The notes beneath the pieces are model-generated. The model did no database searches and had not been told where the DNA came from. It saw nothing but the letters and a program-made list of their open reading frames with translations. From the NCBI RefSeq assembly GCF_013394385.1, contig NZ_AP022834.1:1612001-1676000 (forward strand): a stretch of 64,000 bases of DNA, read 5' to 3'. The DNA comes from Kocuria sp. TGY1127_2 (GTDB lineage: Bacteria; Actinomycetota; Actinomycetes; Actinomycetales; Micrococcaceae). The translations under genes were made by a program, and so were the position numbers. Positions 52,996 to 62,112 of the stretch are shown piece by piece (the first letter of the stretch is position 1; each line of letters starts with the position of its first letter).

Positions 52996-53880
52996 ATGAC
53001 CAAGATTGCAGTCATCGGATTGGGCATCATGGGCCTCCCCATGGCGAAGAACCTCGTGAACGCTGGGCACGACGTCGTCGGCTACAACCGCTCCCCCGAG
53101 AAAGCCGAGAAATTGGCCCAGGCCGGAGGAGCCGCCGCAGATTCCGTAGCCAAGGCGGTTGCGGGAGCCGAGGTGGTCATCACCATGGTCCCGGACTCCC
53201 CCGACGTCCAGAGCGTCGTCGAGGGCGATGACGGTGTGTTCGCCCACGCGGCTCAGGGCGCGCTGTGGATTGACGCCTCGACGATCCGTCCGGATGTGGC
53301 CGGCTACCTGGCCCACGCGGCCCGCGAGGCCGGCCTGCGCCCGTTGGATGCCCCGGTCTCCGGAGGTGAACAGGGCGCGGTCGACGGGGTTCTGTCCATC
53401 ATGGTCGGCGGCGAGGAGACCGACTTCGAGGCTGCCCAAGAGGTCCTCAATGTGGTCGGCAAAACGATCGTGCATGTTGGTCCCTCGGGTTCAGGACAGA
53501 CCGTCAAGGCCGCCAATCAGCTGATCGTGGCCGGCAACATCGAGCTGCTGGCCGAAGCTGTGGTCTTCCTCGAGGCCTACGGCGTGGACACGGACGCCGC
53601 ACTGAGGGTACTCGGCGGCGGTCTGGCGGGCTCGAAGGTCTTGGACCAGAAGGGCCAGAAAATGCTGGACCGCAACTTCGATCCCGGATTCCGTCTGGCC
53701 CTCCACAACAAGGACATGGGCATCGTCACGGCCGCGGCTCGAGAGGCTGGCGTGACCATTCCCCTCGGCGGTCTCGTGGCCCAATTGGTCACCGCCCTGG
53801 TCGCGCGGGGCGACGGAAGCCTGGACCACTCGGGGCTGTTCCGACTCGCCAACGAATTATCAGGCCGCGACAAGAAGTAG
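52996..53880 (+). CDS. glxR: 2-hydroxy-3-oxopropionate (tartronate semialdehyde) reductase
   Basis: A 294-residue beta-hydroxyacid dehydrogenase reducing tartronate semialdehyde to D-glycerate. Motifs: IAVIGLGIMGLPMAKNLVNA (NAD(P) site), RPLDAPVSGGEQGAVDGVLS (substrate site), GQTVKAANQLIVAGNIELLA with the catalytic Lys, and FDPGFRLALHNKDMGI. AAGGAGAACGAT precedes ATG 52996. It sits 47 bp after hyi and 51 bp before gcl, all on one strand. Confidence 0.95.
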   Translation: MTKIAVIGLGIMGLPMAKNLVNAGHDVVGYNRSPEKAEKLAQAGGAAADSVAKAVAGAEVVITMVPDSPDVQSVVEGDDGVFAHAAQGALWIDASTIRPDVAGYLAHAAREAGLRPLDAPVSGGEQGAVDGVLSIMVGGEETDFEAAQEVLNVVGKTIVHVGPSGSGQTVKAANQLIVAGNIELLAEAVVFLEAYGVDTDAALRVLGGGLAGSKVLDQKGQKMLDRNFDPGFRLALHNKDMGIVTAAAREAGVTIPLGGLVAQLVTALVARGDGSLDHSGLFRLANELSGRDKK

Positions 53881-53931
53881 TCCCGACGCCTGCGGGCTGC
53901 GGGGAACTGAACAGAATTCAAGGAGAACATC

Positions 53932-55707
53932 ATGAGCAAGATGCGTACGGTGGACGCCATCGTCTTGATCCTCGAGAAGGAGAACGCGACCGAAGCGTTC
54001 GGTCTGCCCGGCGCGGCGATCAACCCTCTTTATTCAGCGATGCGCGCCCACGGCGGTATCCGCCACACCCTGGCCCGCCACGTCGAGGGTGCCTCCCACA
54101 TGGCCGAGGGTTACACTCGCGCGGCTGCGGGCAACATCGGCGTCTGCATCGGCACCTCCGGGCCGGCAGGAACGGACATGATCACGGGGATGTATTCGGC
54201 ATCGGCCGACTCGATTCCGATTCTGTGCATCACCGGGCAGGCTCCGGTCGCCAAGCTGCACAAGGAGGACTTCCAGGCGGTCGACATTTCGTCCATCGCC
54301 GAACCGGTCACCAAGATGGCCATGACCGTCTTGGAGCCCGGGCAGATCCCTGGCGCGTTCCAAAAAGCTTTCTATCTGATGCGTTCGGGCCGGCCCGGTC
54401 CGGTTCTGCTCGATCTTCCTCTGGACGTTCAGCAGGCGGAAATCGAATTCGACATCGACCTGTACGAACCGATGCAGGCCAGCCGTCCGGCGGCAACCCG
54501 CGCCCAGGCCGAAAAGGCCCTGGACATGCTTTTCGCTTCCGAGCATCCTCTGATTGTCGCAGGTGGCGGGATCATCAACGCCAATGCCTCTGACAAGCTC
54601 GTGGAGCTCGCCGAGCTGTTGAGCGTGCCGGTGGTCCCCACCCTCATGGGCTGGGGAACCATGCCGGACGACCATCCCCTGATGGCCGGCATGGTCGGGA
54701 TACAGACGTCGCACCGCTACGCCAACGCGACCTTTCTCGAGTCCGACTTCGTTCTGGGAATTGGCAATCGCTGGGCCAACCGACACACAGGATCCATCGA
54801 CAAATACACCGACGGCCGCACTTTCGTGCACGTGGACATCGACCCGACCCAGATCGGTCGCGTCTTCGCCCCGGACCTCGGCATTGCCTCGGATGCCGGG
54901 GCCGCCTTGGACGTCCTCGTCGAGGTCGCCCGCGACCGCAAGGAGCAGTTCTCCGTGCCCGACTACGAGGTGTGGGCCAAGGAGTGCGCACATCGAAAAG
55001 GGCAGATGCAACGCAAGACCCACTTCACCGAAACTCCCATCAAGCCCCAGCGGGTCTATCAGGAGATGAATTCGGCCTTCGGCACGGACGTCACCTACGT
55101 TTCGACGATCGGGCTCTCACAAATCGCCGGGGGCCAGTTCATGCACGTCTACGGACCGCGACGTTGGATCAATGCCGGTCAGGCCGGCCCCTTGGGCTGG
55201 ACCTGCCCCGCGGCACTCGGAGTGGTGCGCGGCCAACCCGGTCAGACCGTTGTCGCCCTGTCCGGTGACTACGACTTCCAGTTCATGATCGAGGAGCTTG
55301 CGGTGGGCGCGCAGTTCAACCTGCCGTACGTCCACGTGGTCGTCAACAATTCCTATCTTGGTCTTATCCGCCAATCCCAGCGCGGATTCAAGATGGAACA
55401 GAATGTGTCCCTCGCCTTCGAGAACATCAATTCTCCGGAGACCCAGGGCTACGGCGTGGACCATCTCAAAGTCGTCGAGGGACTTGGGTGCAAGGCCATA
55501 CGCGTCACGGACCCCGAGAAGCTCCATGATGCCTTCACATCGGCGAAGTCGCTGGCCCAAGAGCACCAGGTCCCGGTGGTCGTGGAAGCCATCCTGGAGA
55601 AGATCACCAATATCTCCATGGGCACCGAGCTGGACAATGTGACGGAGTTCGAGGAGCTGGCCGAGAACGGTACGGACGCGCCCACGGCCATTTCGGTCAT
55701 GGACTGA
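53932..55707 (+). CDS. gcl: Glyoxylate carboligase
   Basis: A 591-residue ThDP- and FAD-dependent enzyme joining two glyoxylates into tartronate semialdehyde with loss of CO2. [15 protein letters not shown] and [20 protein letters not shown] contain Val51 in place of the conserved ThDP Glu, the hallmark of Gcl. [40 protein letters not shown] and [20 protein letters not shown], then NNSYLG (ThDP-Mg motif), complete it. AAGGAGAACATC precedes ATG 53932. It consumes the glyoxylate produced by ureide degradation. Confidence 0.97.
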   Translation: MSKMRTVDAIVLILEKENATEAFGLPGAAINPLYSAMRAHGGIRHTLARHVEGASHMAEGYTRAAAGNIGVCIGTSGPAGTDMITGMYSASADSIPILCITGQAPVAKLHKEDFQAVDISSIAEPVTKMAMTVLEPGQIPGAFQKAFYLMRSGRPGPVLLDLPLDVQQAEIEFDIDLYEPMQASRPAATRAQAEKALDMLFASEHPLIVAGGGIINANASDKLVELAELLSVPVVPTLMGWGTMPDDHPLMAGMVGIQTSHRYANATFLESDFVLGIGNRWANRHTGSIDKYTDGRTFVHVDIDPTQIGRVFAPDLGIASDAGAALDVLVEVARDRKEQFSVPDYEVWAKECAHRKGQMQRKTHFTETPIKPQRVYQEMNSAFGTDVTYVSTIGLSQIAGGQFMHVYGPRRWINAGQAGPLGWTCPAALGVVRGQPGQTVVALSGDYDFQFMIEELAVGAQFNLPYVHVVVNNSYLGLIRQSQRGFKMEQNVSLAFENINSPETQGYGVDHLKVVEGLGCKAIRVTDPEKLHDAFTSAKSLAQEHQVPVVVEAILEKITNISMGTELDNVTEFEELAENGTDAPTAISVMD

Positions 55708-55798
55708 CCGTCCGATACCAACACCATCGGGTGAGCCGCGTGTCTGTCGGATTCCACGCAGATCCGCGGCCCGCCCCAGAATTCTCAGGGAGGTAACG

Positions 55799-56974
55799 GT
55801 GCGAATCGTGGTGGCACCTGACAAGTTCAAGGGGTGTGTGACGGCCCGTGAGGCGGCCGAGTACATCGCAGCGGGAATCCGCGAGGCCAGGCCGGATGCA
55901 GACCTCGTCCTGCTCCCCGTGGCCGATGGCGGAGAAGGAACCCTCGACGCCGCCGTGGAGTCCGGCTACACGCTCCACGAGGCGACGGTGACCGGGCCGG
56001 TGGGCAGCCGCGTGTCCGCGGCGTGGGCGCGCCGTGATGACGACGCGGTGGTCGAGATGTCCCTGGCCTCGGGATTGGCCGTGCTGCCGCACAACGCCAC
56101 GGGCGAACCGATTCTGGCGCCACGCGAGGCCACGAGCCGGGGCACCGGTGAATTGATCGCGGCAGCGCTGGATTCCGGATGCACAAGAGTCATCCTGGCT
56201 GTGGGCGGCAGCGCCACCACAGATGGCGGTGCGGGCATGATCGCGGGACTGGGTGCCCGGTTACTGGACGCTTCCGGCAATGAACTGCCAGACGGCGGTT
56301 CATTCCTCGCGAATCTGGCGACGATAGATCTCGCCGGCCTGCACCCGCGAATCAAGGAAACCGAGTTCGTACTGGCAGCGGACGTGGACAACCCGCTGAC
56401 CGGCAACCGTGGGGCCGCGGCAGTCTTCGGTCCGCAGAAAGGCGCGACCAAGAAGGACGTCGCGGACCTCGACTCCGCCCTCGGCGTCTTCCGGGACAGG
56501 CTCGCGGAAGCCTTGGGCAAGTCCGCTCGACGGGCCGCGGGCTCGGAAGGGGCCGGTGCGGCAGGCGGCGTGGGCTACGCCGCCCTGACAGTACTCAAAG
56601 CCACACGAAGGCCCGGCATCGACGTCGTCCTCGATTTGGTTTCCCTCCACGACGCTGTCGCCGAGGCAGACTTCCTGATCACCGGAGAGGGAAGCTTGGA
56701 CGAACAGAGTCTCGCCGGAAAGACACCCCTTGGCGTACTGAAGGTCGGGCAGGACCACGGGGTCCCCGTGGTGGCGGTATGCGGTCGCACCACTTTGCCG
56801 TGGCGCATTCTGCACGAGACAGGATTCCACGCGGTTTATGCCTTGGCCGGGCTTGCACCGGATGCCCCGACCTCGATCCGCGAGGCACCCCGGTTTCTCC
56901 ACAAGGTAGGGAGAACGGTCGTCACGGAACATGGCATGGCTCGGGCCGAACCGTCCCCCAATAATCGGCCCTGA
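55799..56974 (+). CDS. glxK: Glycerate kinase (GK-I family)
   Basis: A 391-residue glycerate 2-kinase that phosphorylates D-glycerate for entry into glycolysis. GK-I motifs: VVAPDKFKGCVTAREAAEYI, PVADGGEGTLDA, GGSATTDGGAGMIAGLGARL, AADVDNPLTGNRGAAAVFGP, QKGAT, and LITGEGSLDEQSLAGKTPLG. It starts at a GTG after GGGAGGTAACG. It is placed between gcl and allantoinase, completing the glyoxylate to phosphoglycerate branch. Confidence 0.95.
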   Translation: MRIVVAPDKFKGCVTAREAAEYIAAGIREARPDADLVLLPVADGGEGTLDAAVESGYTLHEATVTGPVGSRVSAAWARRDDDAVVEMSLASGLAVLPHNATGEPILAPREATSRGTGELIAAALDSGCTRVILAVGGSATTDGGAGMIAGLGARLLDASGNELPDGGSFLANLATIDLAGLHPRIKETEFVLAADVDNPLTGNRGAAAVFGPQKGATKKDVADLDSALGVFRDRLAEALGKSARRAAGSEGAGAAGGVGYAALTVLKATRRPGIDVVLDLVSLHDAVAEADFLITGEGSLDEQSLAGKTPLGVLKVGQDHGVPVVAVCGRTTLPWRILHETGFHAVYALAGLAPDAPTSIREAPRFLHKVGRTVVTEHGMARAEPSPNNRP

Positions 56975-57030
56975 CAAGTAGTTTTAGTCGGGACGACGTC
57001 CGACGTCCCCTCTCACGGAAGGATTCCATC

Positions 57031-58761
57031 ATGAACGCACATCCCAAGCGCTCCACGCCACGCGGTCCGGATCGAGCCGATGAACGCACAGATACAGAGT
57101 CCGATCGTGAGCGGTGGGCGGTAACGCCTGAAGAGAACGCCAAAAAGGCCGCCCAGACCGTTCGGAGCAAGATCGAGAATTCCGCCTCAGAGCCAGAACC
57201 GCAGAACTCACCGCACGACGTCGCCCAGGAGAATTCCCAGCGTTCGGTGACCGACGGTCGTCAGTCCGATTTCGGTTCCGCGCGCGCGGAACAGATCAAA
57301 CTTGCCAACAGGGCCAATAACCCTGAGCGAGTGCGGGAGCTGATACGCGCGTACAAGTCCGAGCACAACTTCGATGACGTCGAATCGGAAGACATGAACC
57401 GGGGCGCCGCCACAGCGGACCGGCAGTCCCGGTACGACCTTGTGGTACGCGGCCGCCAGGTCTCGTGCGGCGATCATTTCGCCCCTCGAGAGATCGCGGT
57501 CAAGGACGGAAAGATCGTGGCGATCGAGCCGCTGGGGGCGAACCTCAACGGGACGCGTGTGGTCGAGCTGGAGGAGGACGAAACCCTCATCCCAGGCCTG
57601 GTGGACACTCACGTTCACGTCAACGAGCCTGGTCGCACCGATTGGGAAGGGTTCGCGAGCGCTACGCGGGCGGCCGCCGCCGGTGGCGTGACCACAATCG
57701 TGGACATGCCGCTGAATTCCGTGCCCGCCACGGTCAACGCTGCGGCACTCGAATACAAGAGGTTGTTCGCCCAGCGCAACGTATTCGTGGATGTCGGGTT
57801 CTGGGGAGGGGCCGTTCCCGGAAATAAAAAGGATTTGCGCACCCTTCACGACGAGGGCGTATTCGGTTTCAAGTGTTTTCTGCTGCATTCAGGTGTGGAC
57901 GAGTTTCCTCACCTCGATGCGGATGAGATGGAAGAGGACATGGCCGAGGTCAAGACGTTTGACTCGTTGATGATCGTTCATGCCGAAGACTCCCGGACCA
58001 TCGACAGGGCTCCGAGTCCGAATGGGGACGTCTACGACAGGTTTCTGAAGTCCCGGCCTCGTGGTGCGGAGAACATCGCGATCGCCGAGGTCATCGAGCG
58101 CACCCGCTGGACCGGTGCCCGCTCGCACATCCTGCACGTCTCCTCCTCCGACACGTTGCCTATGATCGCTTCCGCCAAGCGCGATGGCCTGGATATCACC
58201 GTAGAGACCTGCCCTCACTATCTGACTTTGCTCTCCGAGGAGATTCCGAACGGCGCCACCGCCTTCAAGTGCTGTCCACCGGTGCGTGAGGTGGACAACC
58301 GGGAGAAGCTGTGGGAAGGCCTCGTGGACGGGACCATCGACTTCATCGTCTCGGACCATTCGCCCTCGACGCTGGCGCTCAAGGACCTCGGCAATGGCGA
58401 CTTCGGCGTCGCATGGGGCGGAGTTTCGTCCCTGCAGTTGGGTCTGTCCCTGATCTGGACCGAGGCGCGGCGGCGCGGGATCCCGTTGGCGAAGGTCCTC
58501 GAGTGGATGTCCCGGAGGCCGGCCGAGCGTGTGGGTCTTCGGTCCAAAGGTCGTCTGTCCCTGGGCTACGATGCAGACTTCGCGGTTTTTGCGGCGGACG
58601 AGAGTTACGTCGTGGATGCCGCCAGGCTCAATCACAAGAACCCGATCACCCCCTATCAAGGCAAGGTAGTCTCGGGGAAGGTCCGCAAGACGTTCGTCGG
58701 GGGCAAGCTCGTAGACTACAAAACCCCGACCGGCAGACTGATCAACCGCGGATCCGCGTGA
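57031..58761 (+). CDS. allB: Allantoinase with a ~120-residue N-terminal extension
   Basis: A 576-residue protein. From about residue 134 it is a normal AllB: DLVVRGRQVSCG, LVDTHVHVNEPGRTDWEGFA (metal His pair), GFKCFLLHSGVDEFPHL (carboxylated Lys), MIVHAED, SHILHVSSSD and DFIVSDHSPSTLALK. It opens allantoin to allantoate. The first 121 residues are charged and low in complexity, except for a helical-looking part (AEQIKLANRANNPERVRELI) at 86-105; they match nothing I recognise in allantoinases. ACGGAAGGATTCC precedes ATG 57031, whereas the internal ATG at 57394 has a poorly spaced GGAAG, so the extension is probably translated. Confidence 0.93.
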   Translation: MNAHPKRSTPRGPDRADERTDTESDRERWAVTPEENAKKAAQTVRSKIENSASEPEPQNSPHDVAQENSQRSVTDGRQSDFGSARAEQIKLANRANNPERVRELIRAYKSEHNFDDVESEDMNRGAATADRQSRYDLVVRGRQVSCGDHFAPREIAVKDGKIVAIEPLGANLNGTRVVELEEDETLIPGLVDTHVHVNEPGRTDWEGFASATRAAAAGGVTTIVDMPLNSVPATVNAAALEYKRLFAQRNVFVDVGFWGGAVPGNKKDLRTLHDEGVFGFKCFLLHSGVDEFPHLDADEMEEDMAEVKTFDSLMIVHAEDSRTIDRAPSPNGDVYDRFLKSRPRGAENIAIAEVIERTRWTGARSHILHVSSSDTLPMIASAKRDGLDITVETCPHYLTLLSEEIPNGATAFKCCPPVREVDNREKLWEGLVDGTIDFIVSDHSPSTLALKDLGNGDFGVAWGGVSSLQLGLSLIWTEARRRGIPLAKVLEWMSRRPAERVGLRSKGRLSLGYDADFAVFAADESYVVDAARLNHKNPITPYQGKVVSGKVRKTFVGGKLVDYKTPTGRLINRGSA

Positions 58762-58837
58762 GTCGGCGCTGCGAACGCTAGGCATCGACGCCGGCTAGCT
58801 ACCGAAACAGACAAACCATCAATCATCAGGAGAAAGC

Positions 58838-59296
58838 ATGTCACGCGAACTCGTTCCCGGCGATCCCGCCCCCGCCCTCGAACTTTCAGCCCACGATGGA
58901 AGTACCGTGAACCTCGGTGCCCAAGGCGGAAGCGACGTGGTGGTGTATTTCTTTCCCAAGGCTTTCACCCCCGGGTGCACCAGCGAGGCCTGTGATTTCC
59001 GGGACAACCTGGCTGCCCTCAAGGGTCGGGTCTACGGGGTCTCCGGGGACAGCCCCGAAGAATTGGCGCGCTTTGCCGAGGAGTACAGCCTGCCGTACAC
59101 GCTTCTGTCCGACCCGGATCACGCAGCTGCCCAGGAATGGGGCGCGTGGGGTGAGCGCACTATCAATGGTGAGACTTCCGTTGGTCCCTTGCGATCGACC
59201 TTCGTGATCGACGCGGCCGGGAAGATCGTGCGGGCCGAATACCGTGTCGATGCGGAAGGTCACGTGGCCCGGTTGGTGTCCGAGCTGCAAGGGTAA
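58838..59296 (+). CDS. bcp: Thioredoxin-dependent peroxiredoxin, Bcp/PrxQ type
   Basis: A 152-residue peroxiredoxin reducing peroxides with thioredoxin. The peroxidatic Cys47 and resolving Cys52 are in FPKAFTPGCTSEACDFRD, the five-residue spacing of PrxQ. GVSGDSPEELARFAEEYSLP and VGPLRSTFVIDAAGKIV follow family pattern. AGGAGAAAGC precedes ATG 58838. Uricase and xanthine dehydrogenase both release reactive oxygen, so the location after allB may be functional, though a separate transcript is possible. Confidence 0.94.
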   Translation: MSRELVPGDPAPALELSAHDGSTVNLGAQGGSDVVVYFFPKAFTPGCTSEACDFRDNLAALKGRVYGVSGDSPEELARFAEEYSLPYTLLSDPDHAAAQEWGAWGERTINGETSVGPLRSTFVIDAAGKIVRAEYRVDAEGHVARLVSELQG

Positions 59297-59628
59297 CCGG
59301 GCACGTAGGTCTACGGGACGCTACCTGGTTCGTAGCGTCTCTATGGATTCCTGTGTCCGCGACGGTTCTGCAGCACGACGTGGTTGCCAGTCTCTGCCCG
59401 CGGGCCAGGAGAGGCTGAATACGCTGTGAATGCAACCGATCACCGCCGCAATATCCAGTCCGGTTCTCCTGGAGCATTTCATGAATCCAAGTATTCGTGG
59501 GACGGAACGGTGAGGCAATGGCTGTACAAACAGGTGGGCCGGAACGAGAATATCGGCACGAACCAAACACCGCGCAGGACTTCACGCCTATTGCGAGAGA
59601 AACAACCGGCACCAAGGATGGCATCGAG
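59297..59628. other. 332-bp intergenic stretch before the N-acetyltransferase
   Basis: Apart from the hairpin at 59317-59339 it holds no supported gene. If the acetyltransferase were started at GTG 59497 or ATG 59518, the last 110-130 bases would be coding, but those N-terminal residues do not resemble the family. No strong promoter was seen. Confidence 0.5.
59317..59339 (+). terminator. Hairpin after bcp
   Basis: GACGCTAC (59317-59324) pairs perfectly with GTAGCGTC (59332-59339) around a 7-base loop, 20 bp past the bcp stop, followed by TCTCTAT. A plausible intrinsic terminator for the purine locus transcript. Confidence 0.6.
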
Positions 59629-60486
59629 ATGACTTCAGGAACACCATGGGACATCGAGGCCTACGACGTCGAGACATATTTGGACCAGATCGGCGTGGCC
59701 GGTGCATACCGAGCGCCTCTCAACCTGGAACTAGTGAGTCGAGTCCACAGCGGTCACGTTCGGACATATCCGTTTTCCAATGTCCAAGTGCTCCTGGGTG
59801 ATCATCCCGGCGTGACGGCACATGCAGTGCAGCAGTCCATGGTGGACCATCAACGTGGCGGTTATTGCTTCGAACATTCGCAGCTTTTCGCGGGTGTCCT
59901 GCAGCGATTGGGTTTCTCGGTGGAGCTCTTTCTTGGACGCGTGCATGCACCCGATAACTCACGAACGCATCTGAGCGTTGTCGTCACTTTGGACGATCAT
60001 AGCTACCTGTGCGACCCAGGCTTCGGTTTCAGTCTGCGCGAGCCGATGCTCATTTCCGAGAACAACGAGCACATCGAAGGCGACCGTACCTTCACTCTGA
60101 TCAAACATGGCTCGGCCGCGTCTGAGGTTTGGGAACTCCGGCGCGATGGCGAGCCTCAGCATTTCACGGATCGGCTGCCGGTGCTACCCGTTGATGTCCG
60201 CTCAGGCCACTTGGTCACATCCACCGCTGGCTTCGGGCCGTTCACTGATCATCTTATGGTGATGCGACATACCGCCGAAGGCCACGTCACCGTCACCGAA
60301 GAGGCTCGAACCATCCGATCTGCCGGGCAAAGCACCCGGAGAGAAAAACTGGACCCGGTGGATACCGCCTCCGCTGTGGAAGCACTGGGCGTGCACATGA
60401 CCTCTTACGAGAAGGAAAGACTGGCGGAGAGGATCACAGACATGCAACACCGACCGGGGGCGCCCTCGACTCGGAAGGAGATCTAG
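59629..60486 (+). CDS. nat: Arylamine N-acetyltransferase
   Basis: A 285-residue NAT-family enzyme transferring acetyl from acetyl-CoA to arylamines or hydrazines. The Cys-His-Asp triad is visible: C80 in HQRGGYCFEHS, H114 in SRTHLSVVV and D129 in LCDPGFGFSLREP. The RTYPFSNVQVLLGDHPGV region is also typical. ATG 59629, with AAGGA ten bases upstream, gives the normal N-terminus (WDIEAYDVETYLDQIGVAG). The frame is open to GTG 59497. It is not obviously tied to purine breakdown. Confidence 0.92.
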   Translation: MTSGTPWDIEAYDVETYLDQIGVAGAYRAPLNLELVSRVHSGHVRTYPFSNVQVLLGDHPGVTAHAVQQSMVDHQRGGYCFEHSQLFAGVLQRLGFSVELFLGRVHAPDNSRTHLSVVVTLDDHSYLCDPGFGFSLREPMLISENNEHIEGDRTFTLIKHGSAASEVWELRRDGEPQHFTDRLPVLPVDVRSGHLVTSTAGFGPFTDHLMVMRHTAEGHVTVTEEARTIRSAGQSTRREKLDPVDTASAVEALGVHMTSYEKERLAERITDMQHRPGAPSTRKEI

Positions 60487-60570
60487 AGCGCGCAGACGGC
60501 AGATGCCTCCCGAATCGGCCAAGGCACTCGCGCCCCGTACCCTCGACGATTTCAATCAGGTGAACTCTCG

Positions 60571-61176
60571 GTGAGAATGGTGGGACGACCTGTCCTCACG
60601 ATGAATCGAAGTTCTATGAAAGACGCACTGTTGCTGATCGATCTCCATGCCGGATTCTTTACGTCCGAGACCCTGAAATTGGCTCGAAAGAATCTTGTCG
60701 AAGCTTCCAACAAACTCATAGCAGCAGCTAGGGACAACGGAGTCCCTGTTTTCCTCATCACGACCGAACACAGCCGAGATCGGTCCACATGGACCCTCAA
60801 CATGCTCGACGACGACCAGGGTTATCTCTTCCACAACGACCCCTCGGCAGAGCTGGTCGAGGGACTCGACACTAAGGACGTGACCCGGGTCGAGAAGACC
60901 CGTGACAGCGCCTGGTTCGGCACCGACTTGGACTTGAGGATAAGGAACCTTGATGTTGATCGCGTGGTGGTCGCGGGGGTTTCCACCCATGGATGCATAG
61001 CTCAAACGGTGCGGGACGCGTACGCACGAAATATTCGGACGGCAATTGCCAGCGATGCCATAGCGGATGATCGTGAAAGCTACCAGGACATCATGCTGGA
61101 GCAACTCGTCGATGACCGGCAGACCCAGTTGCACGCCGTGGACGAGGTCATACAGATGTGGGCGTCCGATCACTGA
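60571..61176 (+). CDS. Cysteine hydrolase of the isochorismatase family
   Basis: A protein of 186 to 201 residues. The Asp-Lys-Cys triad is in LLLIDLHAGFF, RVEKTRDSAWFGTDL and VAGVSTHGCIAQTVRDAYA. The family includes nicotinamidases, ureidoacrylate and N-carbamoylsarcosine amidohydrolases, biuret hydrolases and isochorismatases. GTG 60571 has AGGTG upstream; ATG 60616 would give the canonical start MKDALLLID but has a poor site. Its position at the end of a ureide pathway makes a carbamoyl- or amide-hydrolysing role attractive, but the specific substrate is not visible in the sequence. Confidence 0.88.
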   Translation: MRMVGRPVLTMNRSSMKDALLLIDLHAGFFTSETLKLARKNLVEASNKLIAAARDNGVPVFLITTEHSRDRSTWTLNMLDDDQGYLFHNDPSAELVEGLDTKDVTRVEKTRDSAWFGTDLDLRIRNLDVDRVVVAGVSTHGCIAQTVRDAYARNIRTAIASDAIADDRESYQDIMLEQLVDDRQTQLHAVDEVIQMWASDH

Positions 61177-61456
61177 GCGGACATCAGCGGCCCTGAAACT
61201 TACAGAGCGAACGATGGCCCCGTGCCTCTGGCCTCGTCATCCAAGATGGTTTCGAGAACCCGATGATCACGTACTACAGCACTTTACTGTATTGAGGATC
61301 TCCGAGGCCGCGACAAATCACTGTGAGCAGCATTATTTTCCCCTCTGGTTTCCGGCGTGAACCGTATAGTAACCAAAGTGGATCTAACCCTGCACCCAGG
61401 CACATTCTGTTTCTATCGTGTACTCAGCAGATGAAATCAGAATTGGCTCACTACGT

Positions 61457-61584
61457 GGTATTTCACGGGGCTGAACAGCGGAATCCGCGATATCATCGAG
61501 AGGCACAATCGGCGAATTGCCGGTAACATGACGCCGACAACGGGCGGGCGTCACGGTATTTCACGGAATTCTTCAGTATTTCAC
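61457..61584 (+). repeat. Three GTATTTCAC direct repeats
   Basis: GTATTTCAC at 61458-61466, 61556-61564 and 61576-61584; the first two extend to GGTATTTCACGG. They may be binding sites upstream of the stress-protein promoter or remnants of a duplication. Confidence 0.5.
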
Positions 61585-61672
61585 CAGTAAGGCACAAACG
61601 CTTTCAGACGAGCCAGTTTTCCACCACTCATTTTCCTTGAAGGATATTTCAACCAAAAATCAGGGAAAATGC

Positions 61673-61702
61673 TTGCAAACTCGGTCCGGTCGGAGTTATA
61701 TA
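61673..61702 (+). promoter_or_regulatory. Strong sigma-70-like promoter of the KGG protein gene
   Basis: TTGCAA (61673-61678), an 18-base spacer and TATATA (61697-61702); shifting by one gives TTATAT with 17 bases. The start codon follows about 57 bp on, after GGAAAGGG. Confidence 0.7.
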
Positions 61703-61758
61703 GTTAGTGAGGCGCACAGCTGTAAGAAGAAAGCTCCCATATTGGAAAGGGCATGATT

Positions 61759-61953
61759 ATGGCTGACAAGAACAACCCCGGACAGTTCGGAAACCGCAAG
61801 GACACCGAAGAACAAGCCCATAAGGGCGGCGAGGAGAGCACCGGCAGCTTCGGTGACAAGAACTCTGCTGACGCGCATAAGGCCGGGAGGGAAGGCGCTG
61901 AGGCCCAGTCCAGGGAGGACAAGGCCAAAGGCGGCCGCCATAGCGGCAAGTAG
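61759..61953 (+). CDS. KGG-repeat stress-induced hydrophilic protein
   Basis: A 64-residue, very hydrophilic protein without Cys or hydrophobic core: GQFGNRKDTEEQAHKGGEES, then GSFGDKNSADAHKAGREGAE. The two half-repeats (N/D-x-x-D-A-x-x-A-x-K-A/G-G) match the con-10/GsiB-like KGG family, linked to general stress and desiccation responses and probably disordered. ATG 61759 is preferred to ATG 61753 for spacing to GGAAAGGG. It has its own strong promoter and stands alone. Confidence 0.8.
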   Translation: MADKNNPGQFGNRKDTEEQAHKGGEESTGSFGDKNSADAHKAGREGAEAQSREDKAKGGRHSGK

Positions 61954-62112
61954 TCCAGCTAAACTTCGCTAGCTGACATGTGGCCCGACGAGGTTCTGCG
62001 CTCAGAGTTCTTGCACAGCATCCGTCGGACCCACCGCTTTGAGGTCTGGCCCGCCTGCTAAGAAGTCGGATACGGTCAAGCCGTTGTATCCGGCAGAGCA
62101 AAGGAGCTCACC

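Larger units (their letters stand above)
61177..61758. other. 582-bp intergenic region with short direct repeats and a promoter
   Basis: No supported gene. It is clearly richer in A and T than its surroundings. GGTATTTCACGG occurs twice (61457-61468 and 61555-61566) and its core GTATTTCAC a third time at 61576-61584. The right end holds the promoter of the KGG protein. A 67-codon frame at 61323-61526 has no binding site and no recognisable content. Confidence 0.5.
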
